DNA of 64,000 bases from an uncultured Pelagibacteraceae bacterium (GTDB lineage: Bacteria; Pseudomonadota; Alphaproteobacteria; Pelagibacterales; Pelagibacteraceae), in contig CACMND010000006.1 of assembly GCA_902614975.1 (NCBI GenBank), positions 1 through 64,000 on the forward strand, read 5' to 3'. How positions within the stretch are numbered: the first letter of the stretch is position 1; each line of letters opens with the position of its first letter. Under the pieces are notes generated by a model. That model searched no databases and was not told where the DNA came from. It saw only the letters and a list, made by a program, of their open reading frames with translations. The translations under genes were made by a program, and so were the position numbers. Below, piece after piece: positions 54,555 to 62,933 of the stretch.

Positions 54555-55346
54555 ATGAGAAAAAATAAAGCCAAAGAAATAATTAAAAATGGCAAAGCTG
54601 TAATCAATGGTTGGTTACAAATTCCAAGTACTGTTTCGGCAGAAACAATGGCTCAACAAGGATGGGACTCATTAACAATTGATATGCAACACGGGCTCGT
54701 TGATTACTCGAATGCAATGCCAATGATGCAAGTGATTTCAGCTACTGAAGTCGTGCCTTTGGCAAGAGTTAATTGGAATGAACCTGGTCAAATTATGAAA
54801 ATTTTAGATGCTGGATGTTATGGAATAATTTGCCCAATGGTAAGTAATCGAAATGAGGCAGAAAGATTTGTTCAAGCATGTAAATATCCACCAGATGGAT
54901 ATAGAAGTTTCGGTCCAATGAGAGGGTTAATCTATGGAGGGCCTGATTATGGAGATCATGCAAACGATGAAATATTAAAAATGGCTATGATTGAAACTAA
55001 AGAAGCTTTAGAAAATCTTGATGAAATTATGAGTACCCCAGGCCTTGATGGTATCTATATAGGGCCTGCTGATTTAAGTTTGGCTATAGGAGAAAAGCCT
55101 GGTTTTGACAAAGGTGAAGATACTAAAGCTTATTCAGAAATACTTAGAATATTAGAGCATGCAAAAAAAAACAATATATTTGCTGGAATTCATAACGGAA
55201 GCACTGACTATGCAAAAAAAATGATTGAAAAAGGTTTTCAATTTGTAACAGTTGGAGCAGACTCCAGATTTATAAGTGCGGGTGCGAAAAATACAGTTGA
55301 AAATTTAAAAGGCACAGTGAAATCAGAATTATCTAAAGCCTATTAA
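54555..55346 (+). CDS. HpcH/HpaI family aldolase
   Basis: A 263-residue class II pyruvate aldolase-like enzyme. DSLTIDMQHGLVDY supplies the His base, MIETKEALENLDEI the metal Glu and GIYIGPADLSLAIG the metal Asp region. Members cleave 2-keto-3-deoxy or 4-hydroxy-2-oxo acids into pyruvate and an aldehyde without phosphorylation. Placed behind an aldehyde dehydrogenase in the inositol-like region, it could replace the phosphorylated IolJ step. This is an inference from context. Confidence 0.87.
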   Translation: MRKNKAKEIIKNGKAVINGWLQIPSTVSAETMAQQGWDSLTIDMQHGLVDYSNAMPMMQVISATEVVPLARVNWNEPGQIMKILDAGCYGIICPMVSNRNEAERFVQACKYPPDGYRSFGPMRGLIYGGPDYGDHANDEILKMAMIETKEALENLDEIMSTPGLDGIYIGPADLSLAIGEKPGFDKGEDTKAYSEILRILEHAKKNNIFAGIHNGSTDYAKKMIEKGFQFVTVGADSRFISAGAKNTVENLKGTVKSELSKAY

Positions 55347-55370
55347 TAAATAAAGTATAAACTTTTACGT

Positions 55371-56330
55371 ATGAAAAAAATCTTAATAATAGGATCGATA
55401 CATAATCATGGTATTGATTTACTAAAAGGAAATAAAAAATTTGAATTTGAAGTTGTAGACAATACAGATACAGAATTTTTGAAAGATAAAATAAAAGACT
55501 GTGATGGAATAAGTATTAGAACATCTAAATTGTCAAAAGAAATTATAGACTCAGCTAAGAATTTAAAAGTGATATCTAGACATGGTGTAGGCTATGACAA
55601 TATAGATCTTAAAGCAACCAAGCAAAACAATATCACATTAGCAATAACAGCTACAGCAAATGCTCAAGCTGTAGCAGAACATGTTTTATTCATGCTATTC
55701 AGTATTGCAAAAAGAAATAATATGTACAACGAGACTGTAAAAGCTGGAAAGTTCAGTGATAGAACTAAGCTTCCTAAAACAATTGAGTTATGGAATAAAA
55801 GTATCTTAATTGCAGGTTTTGGTCGTATTGGAAAATGCTTACTTAAAAAATGTAAGGGTTTAGAAATGAACATTTTTGTTTATGATCCTTTTGTCAGCGA
55901 AGAGGAAATTAAAAAAGTTGGTGGCACTAAAATTAATGATTTAAATGAGAGTTTAAATAAAATGGATGCAATTTCAATTCATATGCCTTTAAACGAAAAT
56001 ACAAAACATTTAATCAATTATGAAATGATAAAAAAAATGAAAAAAAATTGTATTTTAATTAATGCTGCAAGAGGTGGTATTATTAATGAGGAAGATCTTA
56101 ATAAGGCTTTAAATGAAAATTTAATTTTTGGTGCAGGGCTTGATGTTTTTGAAAAGGAGCCTCCATCTTTAGATAATCCATTGCTAAAAAATGAGAAAAC
56201 ATTTTTAAGCCCTCATTCAGCGGTATTTACTGAAGAATGTTTGTCTAGAATGGGTATTGAAACAGTTCAAAATATTATTGATTTTTTTGATAATAAATTG
56301 GAAAAGTCAAAAATAGTAAAAATCTCATGA
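55371..56330 (+). CDS. D-2-hydroxyacid dehydrogenase (SerA-like)
   Basis: A 319-residue D-isomer-specific dehydrogenase. The NAD loop is ILIAGFGRIGKCLLKKC; the catalytic Arg is in NAARGGIINEEDL, Glu in FEKEPPS and His in LSPHSAVFTEE. It has no ACT domain, so it is not full-length SerA. HGVGYDNIDLKAT is shared with 3-phosphoglycerate, glyoxylate and hydroxypyruvate reductases. It lies 24 bases after the aldolase gene and may reduce the aldolase's oxoacid product. Confidence 0.88.
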   Translation: MKKILIIGSIHNHGIDLLKGNKKFEFEVVDNTDTEFLKDKIKDCDGISIRTSKLSKEIIDSAKNLKVISRHGVGYDNIDLKATKQNNITLAITATANAQAVAEHVLFMLFSIAKRNNMYNETVKAGKFSDRTKLPKTIELWNKSILIAGFGRIGKCLLKKCKGLEMNIFVYDPFVSEEEIKKVGGTKINDLNESLNKMDAISIHMPLNENTKHLINYEMIKKMKKNCILINAARGGIINEEDLNKALNENLIFGAGLDVFEKEPPSLDNPLLKNEKTFLSPHSAVFTEECLSRMGIETVQNIIDFFDNKLEKSKIVKIS

Positions 56331-56827
56331 GCTTAAAATTAAAAAATTTTGGATTGTTAGAGTTTATTATCATTATATCAGCTGTTTATGTTGTAGGAAT
56401 GTTGATATGGACAGCGAGTACAAGGCCTGAAGTTGAAGCTCGTGCAAATTTAGTAAAAGAAAATCATAAAAAAGTTGTCGATTTTATTAATGGCGAAATT
56501 AATAATTGTGGAAATAATGATGAAGGGAAGATAACAGTTTGGGGTGATCCATGTAATGCTGAATGGATAGCTGAAAAGGTTGTTAATCACATAAATGATA
56601 ATCTTAAAATTGAAAATCCATTTTCAGATGACAATAAAGTTAAAACAGACCCTGACCCGAGAATAAAAGCAGAAGGAAAAGCTGGTCAGTCAGTAGAAAT
56701 GGGTGTTATTTTTATAATGTCATCAAATTTTCTAGCAGAACCAGGATCAGAATGGATTGTTGGTACTTGTTTTAAATCTCCATGTGTGGCTGCTGGTAAT
56801 AATGAATTAACTTCTTTATATAGATAG
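56327..56827 (+). CDS. Hypothetical protein with one membrane helix
   Basis: A 166-residue protein with a single N-terminal helix (LLEFIIIISAVYVVGMLIW, about residues 10-28) and a soluble C-terminal part that has four cysteines (in NCGN, DPCN, TCFK and PCVA). The helix followed by a long amphipathic stretch and a Cys-stabilised domain recalls type IV pilin-like proteins, but no convincing pre-pilin cleavage site is visible. It overlaps the dehydrogenase stop by an ATGA, so it is translationally coupled to the sugar operon. I do not recognise the family. Confidence 0.7.
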   Translation: MSLKLKNFGLLEFIIIISAVYVVGMLIWTASTRPEVEARANLVKENHKKVVDFINGEINNCGNNDEGKITVWGDPCNAEWIAEKVVNHINDNLKIENPFSDDNKVKTDPDPRIKAEGKAGQSVEMGVIFIMSSNFLAEPGSEWIVGTCFKSPCVAAGNNELTSLYR

Positions 56828-57730
56828 CTAATTATTTTCAATTTCTAAATTTGCACTTTTTAAAGTTTCAATTAGATATTTGTATCCAATTTTAGCATAT
56901 TCAAAAGGATTTGCCTTTGCTGGATCTTGCTCCGCTTCTACAACTAACCATCCAGAATAATTTTGTTGTTTTAACAGTTCAAAAAAAGGTTTGTAATCAA
57001 TGCAACCATCTCCAGGAACAGTGAAGGCTCCTTCCAAAAAAGCCTGTCTAAAACTATAATCGTGATTTAACGAATTATCTAAAACATTTTTTCTCATATC
57101 TTTGCAATGTATATGAATTATTCTTTCTTTAAATTCTTTATAAATTTTCAAACTATCTCCTTTTGCAAATAACATGTGTCCAGTATCTAAAGTTAGTTTG
57201 ACACTACCATCTGTGTTTTCTAATAATCTTCTTGTATCTTCTTCACTTTCAATGCAAGTTCCCATATGATGATGGTAAGCAAGAGGCATGTCTTGATCTT
57301 CTAGATATTTTCCCATTTCTGAAATTTTTTTATAATATTTTTTAGACTCTTCTAAATCCATTCTAGGTCTTTTAGACAAATTTATATTTGGATCACCTTG
57401 AATAGAACCATAAACTTCGGCAAAAACCATGCAGGGTGCTTTACAATCTTGAAATAGTTTCAATTGTTTTTGAATTTTTAATTTTTCCTCCTCAAAAGTA
57501 TTTTTTCTTAAATTTGCTCCATACCAACCTGAGCATAATTTTAAATTATATTTATTTAATATAGGAATTAATTCTTTTGATGTTTTTGGAAATTTTCCAC
57601 CAGACTCTATTCCTTTAAATCCTGCTTCACTAGCTTCAGAAAGACATTGTTCAAGCGAAGTATCACCACCAAGCTCAGGCATGTCATCATTGCTCCAAGC
57701 TATTGGGGCTATACCTAATTTTACTGACAT
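56828..57730 (-). CDS. iolE: Myo-inosose-2 dehydratase IolE
   Basis: A 300-residue TIM barrel of the AP-endonuclease-2-like sugar isomerase fold. LGIAPIAWSNDDMPELGGDTSLEQCLSEA is the IolE hallmark. Metal ligands are expected in LAYHHHMGTCIE, LDTGHMLFAKGD and HIHCKDMR. It removes water from scyllo-inosose, providing the substrate for IolD. It is a single-gene unit on the minus strand, its end abutting the hypothetical gene and its start 26 bases from the divergent Gfo/Idh/MocA gene. Confidence 0.92.
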   Translation of the reverse strand: MSVKLGIAPIAWSNDDMPELGGDTSLEQCLSEASEAGFKGIESGGKFPKTSKELIPILNKYNLKLCSGWYGANLRKNTFEEEKLKIQKQLKLFQDCKAPCMVFAEVYGSIQGDPNINLSKRPRMDLEESKKYYKKISEMGKYLEDQDMPLAYHHHMGTCIESEEDTRRLLENTDGSVKLTLDTGHMLFAKGDSLKIYKEFKERIIHIHCKDMRKNVLDNSLNHDYSFRQAFLEGAFTVPGDGCIDYKPFFELLKQQNYSGWLVVEAEQDPAKANPFEYAKIGYKYLIETLKSANLEIENN

Positions 57731-57756
57731 AAATAATAGTTTTGTTATGATATTAG

Positions 57757-58902
57757 ATGCTTCAAAAAATTAAACCTAAAAAATTTAAACTTGGAATTGT
57801 TGGAGGAGGACCTGGATCTTGGATCGGACATGTTCATAGGATTTCATCTAGATATGATGACAAATACGAAATCGTTGCAGGGGTATTTTCTAGAAGTGTT
57901 GATAAATCTAGGAAATTTGGACAAAGTATAGGCTTAGATAAATCAAGATGTTATTCAAATTACAAGGAGATGTCTGAAAAAGAAGCGAAAAGAAAAGATG
58001 GTATTAATGTTGTAGCAATAATGACTCCACCATCAAGTCATCAAATTATTGCAGAGAATTTTATAAAAAAAAATATACATGTAATTTCAGACAAACCATT
58101 TGCTGGAAATCTTGAGCAGGGAAAAAAACTATATAAAGCGATTAAAAATAACAAAAAAATTAAATATGCGCTGACTCACAACTATTCATCTTATCCAATG
58201 GTAAGAGAAGCAAAAAATTTAGTGGAAAAAGGAAAAATTGGAAAAGTTGAATATATCAATGTTGAATATATTCAGGATTGGACAGATGGTAATAAAATTT
58301 CAAAAAAAAATTCAAAAAAGGTTTTTAAATGGAAAGTTGATAAAAAAATTGTTGGTGTATCAGCGGTTCTCAATGAAATAGGATCACACGCATATCATCT
58401 AGCAATTTATATTACAGGCCTTAAAGGAGAAAAACTGATTGCCGATGTAAGTAAATATTCGAAGGACGTTAATATGGATAATAACGCACAGGTTTTTGTT
58501 AATTTTAATAATGGTGCTAAAGGAATTGTATGGACATGTGTAACGGCTAAAGGTGGTGTTTATGGTTTAAGAATTAGAGTATATGGGTCTAAAGGAAGTT
58601 TAGAATGGGTTCAAAATGATCCAAATTATCTAAAATTTAATCCAAGCAAAGGAGCAGTAAAGTTTTTAGAAAGAGGATATACAAAGGCAAATTTTTCAAA
58701 AAAATTTTCTAGAGTAAAATTTGGTCACCCTGAAGGATATTTAGATGCTTTTGCGAATATATATAAGGAATTTGCTGAATATTTAAAAACAAATACAAAA
58801 AAAAGATTTTATTTTCCTAACGAAGAAGAGGGTTTGGAGACTGCTAAATTCATTGATGCATGCAAGAAATCATCATTAAAAAAACAATGGGTAAAAATTT
58901 AA
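57757..58902 (+). CDS. Gfo/Idh/MocA family oxidoreductase
   Basis: A 381-residue NAD(P)-dependent oxidoreductase. The Rossmann loop is LGIVGGGPGSWIGHVHR; the catalytic Lys is in ISDKPFAGN rather than the more usual EKP. The C-terminal domain contains the His in NEIGSHAYHLAIYITG. This long form, with an inserted segment, resembles inositol or glucose-type dehydrogenases of marine bacteria but cannot be assigned. It lies 26 bases from the divergent iolE start and overlaps the next gene by 16 bases. Confidence 0.88.
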   Translation: MLQKIKPKKFKLGIVGGGPGSWIGHVHRISSRYDDKYEIVAGVFSRSVDKSRKFGQSIGLDKSRCYSNYKEMSEKEAKRKDGINVVAIMTPPSSHQIIAENFIKKNIHVISDKPFAGNLEQGKKLYKAIKNNKKIKYALTHNYSSYPMVREAKNLVEKGKIGKVEYINVEYIQDWTDGNKISKKNSKKVFKWKVDKKIVGVSAVLNEIGSHAYHLAIYITGLKGEKLIADVSKYSKDVNMDNNAQVFVNFNNGAKGIVWTCVTAKGGVYGLRIRVYGSKGSLEWVQNDPNYLKFNPSKGAVKFLERGYTKANFSKKFSRVKFGHPEGYLDAFANIYKEFAEYLKTNTKKRFYFPNEEEGLETAKFIDACKKSSLKKQWVKI

Positions 58903-59900
58903 TTAACGTAGCATTATTTGGTTTGGGAAGAATAGGACTAATGCATGCAAATAATTTAATAAATAATAAAAATTTTAATCTAAAATATATTTTTGATGTT
59001 AATAGAAAACTTGCAAAAAAAGTTTCAAAAAATCTAAGTTGTCAAAATATTGAAAGTCCTCAAATAGCATATAAAGATAAAAAAATTGATTGTATTTTTA
59101 TCTCTTCCACTACATCAACTCATCTTAAATTTATATATGAAAGTATAAAAAGTAATAAAACAGTATTTTGTGAAAAACCTTTAGATTTAAATTTAAAAAA
59201 AATTCAAAATTACGAAAAAAAAATAAATAAATTTAATCATAAAATTCAAATTGGATTTAATAGAAGATACGATCCAGGTCATAGTTCTCTAAAAAATAAT
59301 TTAATAAAAGGCAAGATAGGAAAGCTAGAGAAAATTATTATTACTAGCAGAGATCCAGCTGCTCCATCTATAAATTATTTAAAAGCCTCAGGTGGTATTT
59401 TTAAAGATATGATGATCCATGATTTCGATCTAGCAAGATATTATGCGGGTAAAGATGAATTTGTTTCTATATTTGCCACAGGGAGCAATATTTCTAATAA
59501 ATACTTCAATAAACTTAGAGATTTCGAGCTTGCGACGGCAATTTTGAAAACAAAAAATGGTGTTCAATGTATTATTAGTAATTCTAGACATTGTAGTTTT
59601 GGATATGATCAAAGAGTAGAGCTTTTTGGAAGCAAAGGAATGATTATTTCTGATAATATCAAAGAAAATGAGATTAGTTTGTATTCTAATAAAAGTACGA
59701 ATGCACGATCAAGCTTTAAACATTTTTTTATAGAAAGATACGATCAGGCATTCAAAGAACAGTTAAATGATCTTGCCAAATTATTCAGATCAAATTTGAG
59801 ACCTAAAAGTGGTTTTATTGATGGAAAGATTTCAATACAAATTGCTGAGAGTGCTATCCGGTCATTAAAATCAAAAAAGTTTGAAAAAATAAAATATTAA
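58887..59900 (+). CDS. Gfo/Idh/MocA family oxidoreductase, inositol dehydrogenase-like
   Basis: A 337-residue NAD-dependent oxidoreductase. ALFGLGRIGLMHANNL is the Rossmann loop, FCEKPLDLN the catalytic Lys motif and IGFNRRYDPGHSSL the segment typical of IolG-like enzymes. KDMMIHDFDLARYYAG contains the catalytic Asp-His. The ATG at 58887 is preferred to an ATG at 58860, which would add a short Lys-rich tail. It is the best IolG candidate of the three family members. A 105-base spacer separates it from the sugar-binding-protein gene. Confidence 0.87.
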   Translation: MGKNLINVALFGLGRIGLMHANNLINNKNFNLKYIFDVNRKLAKKVSKNLSCQNIESPQIAYKDKKIDCIFISSTTSTHLKFIYESIKSNKTVFCEKPLDLNLKKIQNYEKKINKFNHKIQIGFNRRYDPGHSSLKNNLIKGKIGKLEKIIITSRDPAAPSINYLKASGGIFKDMMIHDFDLARYYAGKDEFVSIFATGSNISNKYFNKLRDFELATAILKTKNGVQCIISNSRHCSFGYDQRVELFGSKGMIISDNIKENEISLYSNKSTNARSSFKHFFIERYDQAFKEQLNDLAKLFRSNLRPKSGFIDGKISIQIAESAIRSLKSKKFEKIKY

Positions 59901-60005
59901 AAATCAACTTTGGGTTGAATACAACCTGCTTCTTTACAATCTAAATAAATTTATGTTAGCTTTAATGTTTAAAAGTTAACTTTTATTTAAGAGAGGAAAT
60001 TAAAA

Positions 60006-60929
60006 ATGAAAACAATAAAGAACTTTATATTAGCTTTTGCTGCATGGGCAATGATGTCTGTATCAGCATTAGCAACTGATATAATTGTTGTTTCACATGG
60101 TCAAGCTAATGACCCTTTTTGGTCGGTAGCTAAAAATGGAGTTGATGCTGCTTGTAAAGATATGGGAGTATCTTGCAAATACACTGCGCCTGGAACTTTT
60201 GACATGGTTGAAATGGCAAAACTAATTGATAACGCTGTATCACAAAAACCAAAAGGTATTGTAATTACTTTGCCTGATGCGGCTGCATTAGGAAAATCTG
60301 TTAAAGCAGCAATAGCTGCTGGTATACCAGTAGTTTCTATGAACTCTGGTTCGGATGACTATGCATCATTAGGAATTAGTGCACACGTAGGTCAAACTGA
60401 ATTTGAAGCTGGCGTTGGTGGCGGACAAAAAATGAAAGCTGCTGGAGGAAAAAAAGCTTTATGCGTTAACCACGAAGTTGGAAACGTAGCGCTTGATAGA
60501 AGATGTGCAGGTTTCAAAAAAGGTTTTGGTGGATCTGTTGATATTCTTGGAACATCAAATGACCCAACTGAAATTCAAAAAGCTGTTGCTGCAAAATTAG
60601 GTGGTGGATATGACACTATTTTAACTTTAGGAGCTGGTTTATCTGGTGAAGCAGCACTAAAAGCTTTAGAAGCTGCTGGTAAAGTTGGAAATGTTAAATT
60701 AGGAACATTTGATATGTCACCTAACATGTTAAAAGCTGCTGCTGCAGGTAAAGTAGAGTTTTTAATTGACCAACAACAGTATCTACAAGGTTATTTGCCT
60801 ATAGCTATTTTTGCTCAGTACATGAGATGGGGAACAATGCCTGCAGGTGTAGTTATGACTGGACCTGGATTTGTTACTCCTGATAATGCTGCTAAAGTAA
60901 TTAAATGGGCAGCTCAAGGTTATAGATAA
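60006..60929 (+). CDS. Sugar ABC transporter binding protein, family 2
   Basis: A 307-residue periplasmic protein with a signal peptide (MKTIKNFILAFAAWAMMSVSALA). SHGQANDPFWSVAKNGVDAACKDMG and KPKGIVITLPDAAALGKSVKAAIAAGIPVVSMNSG are family hallmarks; a FDMSPNMLKA segment is at the hinge. Aromatic residues (DPFW) may stack on the ligand. It differs from the protein at 46201, so the two systems likely serve different sugars or cyclitols. GAGAGGAAAT is a strong Shine-Dalgarno. Confidence 0.92.
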   Translation: MKTIKNFILAFAAWAMMSVSALATDIIVVSHGQANDPFWSVAKNGVDAACKDMGVSCKYTAPGTFDMVEMAKLIDNAVSQKPKGIVITLPDAAALGKSVKAAIAAGIPVVSMNSGSDDYASLGISAHVGQTEFEAGVGGGQKMKAAGGKKALCVNHEVGNVALDRRCAGFKKGFGGSVDILGTSNDPTEIQKAVAAKLGGGYDTILTLGAGLSGEAALKALEAAGKVGNVKLGTFDMSPNMLKAAAAGKVEFLIDQQQYLQGYLPIAIFAQYMRWGTMPAGVVMTGPGFVTPDNAAKVIKWAAQGYR

Positions 60930-60940
60930 AATCTATATTT

Positions 60941-60971
60941 AAGGCCTGACTAAATTTAATAGTCAGGCCTT
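60941..60971 (+). terminator. Terminator-like hairpin between binding-protein and permease genes
   Basis: A perfect 11-bp stem (AAGGCCTGACT / AGTCAGGCCTT) with a 9-base loop is followed by a further run of four Ts, the standard form of an intrinsic terminator. It lies 11 bases after the binding-protein stop and 14 before the permease ATG. Partial termination would explain lower permease than binding-protein expression. Confidence 0.8.
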
Positions 60972-60985
60972 TTTTCAAAATTTAA

Positions 60986-62113
60986 ATGTCATTAAAATCA
61001 AAAAGTATTTCATCAAAAAGTAGTCTTAATGAAGACGAACGTCTAAAAAAAATATCACCACTAAGAGTTTTATTGAATAGGCCTGAGCTAGGTGCATTAG
61101 GTGGCTCGATACTTGTATTTATATTTTTTGGAATAGTTGCTGGCGATACTGGTATGTTTAGCGCCTATGGAATGCTTAATTTCCTCGATGTTTCAGCTAA
61201 TTTAGGGATTATAGCAATAGCAGCAGCGATGTTAATGATTGGCGGTGAATTTGATTTGTCAATTGGATCCATGATTGGCTTTGCTGGAATTTGTATAGCA
61301 ATTCCTGCAATTTATTGGGGTTGGCCTTTATGGATGAGTATAGTTTTTGCTTTCGCTATGGCAGTATTGGTTGGATACTTTAATGGCATAATGGTTGTCA
61401 AAACTGGTTTGCCATCTTTTATTGTAACACTTGCAATGCTTTTTATTTTAAGAGGTTTGACATTAGCAATAACAAGATTGATTACTGGTAGAACTCAAGT
61501 TCCAGGACTAAGAGTATTAATTGAAGATGATCCATTAGCATGGTTATTTGCTACAGATACTTTTAAATGGCTTTTTACTTGGTTGGGATCATTAAAATTG
61601 ATTGAATTAAGAACTGATGGAACTCCTCTTGCAACTGGAATACCTCCATCAGTTATTTGGTTTATTGCATTAACATTGTTTGCAACATGGATATTGATGA
61701 AAACAAGATACGGTAATTGGATCTTTGCATCTGGAGGTGATAAGATTGGAGCAACAAATGTGGGTGTGCCTGTTGGAAGAGTAAAAATAAGTCTATTTAT
61801 TGGTACGGCAGTCGCTTCTACTATTTTTGCTTGTATTCAAGTATTAGATGCGGGTTCTGCAGATACTATGAGAGGTACTTTAAAAGAACTGGAAGCTATT
61901 GCAGCTGCTGTTGTTGGTGGTTGTCTCTTAACCGGTGGATATGGATCTGCAATAGGTGCAGCTTTTGGTGCAATTATATTTGGGACTGTATCTATGGGAA
62001 TATTTTATACAGATGTTGACACTGACTGGTTTAAAGTTTTCTTAGGAGCAATGATGTTGATAGCTGTAGTGTTTAATAACTATATTAGAAAGAAAGTCAC
62101 TGAGAGTAAATAA
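60986..62113 (+). CDS. Sugar ABC transporter permease, FrcC type
   Basis: A 375-residue inner-membrane permease with about ten helices and an N-terminal cytoplasmic tail. [64 protein letters not shown] and [22 protein letters not shown] are family landmarks. The insertion between the fifth and sixth segments ([20 protein letters not shown]) is typical of the FrcC subgroup. Its TAA overlaps the ATG of the ATPase gene. Confidence 0.92.
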   Translation: MSLKSKSISSKSSLNEDERLKKISPLRVLLNRPELGALGGSILVFIFFGIVAGDTGMFSAYGMLNFLDVSANLGIIAIAAAMLMIGGEFDLSIGSMIGFAGICIAIPAIYWGWPLWMSIVFAFAMAVLVGYFNGIMVVKTGLPSFIVTLAMLFILRGLTLAITRLITGRTQVPGLRVLIEDDPLAWLFATDTFKWLFTWLGSLKLIELRTDGTPLATGIPPSVIWFIALTLFATWILMKTRYGNWIFASGGDKIGATNVGVPVGRVKISLFIGTAVASTIFACIQVLDAGSADTMRGTLKELEAIAAAVVGGCLLTGGYGSAIGAAFGAIIFGTVSMGIFYTDVDTDWFKVFLGAMMLIAVVFNNYIRKKVTESK

Positions 62114-62910
62114 TGTCTGACTATCTCGTTCAATTTAATAATATTAGTAAGTTTTTTGGGAAAGTTATAGCGCTTAAAGATGTCACTATGAGATTAAAAA
62201 AAGGTGAGATCATGTGCTTACTTGGGGATAATGGAGCAGGAAAGTCGACTTTAATTAAAACTTTAGCAGGTGTTCATAAACCAGATGAAGGAGAAATTAT
62301 ATTTGAAGATAATAAAATTGTTTTTGACTCACCCAAAGATGCTTTAGATATTGGTATAGGAACAGTTTATCAAGATCTAGCGTTAGTTCCTTTAATGAGT
62401 GTTACTAGAAATTTTTTTATGGGAAGAGAGCCTCAAAAAGGTATTCCTTTCCTTAAAACTTTTGATGTGGAGAAAGCAAATAAGATAGCAGCAGATAGAA
62501 TGGGACAGATTGGTATCGATGTTAGAGATCCATCTCAGGCAGTTGGAACTATGTCCGGTGGTGAAAGACAATGCCTTGCAATATCACGTGCTATATATTT
62601 TGGAGCAAAAGTTTTAGTTTTAGATGAACCAACTTCTGCTTTAGGAGTTCATCAAGCATCAATGGTATTAAAATATATTGTAAAGGCTGCGTCTGAGGGA
62701 TTGGCTGTGATTTTAATTACTCATAATGTACATCATGCTTACCCTGTTGGTAATAGTTTCACTGTACTTAACCGAGGAAAAAGCATGGGAACATTCCAAA
62801 AAAAAGATATTTCTAGAGAAAAGCTTCTTAGTATGATGGCTGGTGGTGAAGAATTAGACAAACTTGAAGTCGAACTTCAAGAAATGGATAGAATTCACAA
62901 CAAAAATTAG
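62113..62910 (+). CDS. Sugar ABC transporter ATPase, single-domain FrcA type
   Basis: A 265-residue single-domain ATPase. Walker A is [16 protein letters not shown], the signature [14 protein letters not shown] and Walker [13 protein letters not shown]. It is closer in length to FrcA than to two-domain Rbs[25 protein letters not shown] is the helical-domain segment of this group. It overlaps the permease stop by one base and is followed by a DMT permease gene 23 bases further. Confidence 0.92.
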   Translation: MSDYLVQFNNISKFFGKVIALKDVTMRLKKGEIMCLLGDNGAGKSTLIKTLAGVHKPDEGEIIFEDNKIVFDSPKDALDIGIGTVYQDLALVPLMSVTRNFFMGREPQKGIPFLKTFDVEKANKIAADRMGQIGIDVRDPSQAVGTMSGGERQCLAISRAIYFGAKVLVLDEPTSALGVHQASMVLKYIVKAASEGLAVILITHNVHHAYPVGNSFTVLNRGKSMGTFQKKDISREKLLSMMAGGEELDKLEVELQEMDRIHNKN

Positions 62911-62933
62911 ATATTACGCCATATATCTTTACC

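Noticed and set aside
59912-59927. GGTTG/CAACC hairpin after the IolG-like gene
   Set aside because: Only five firm base pairs and no T-run after it, so not called a terminator.
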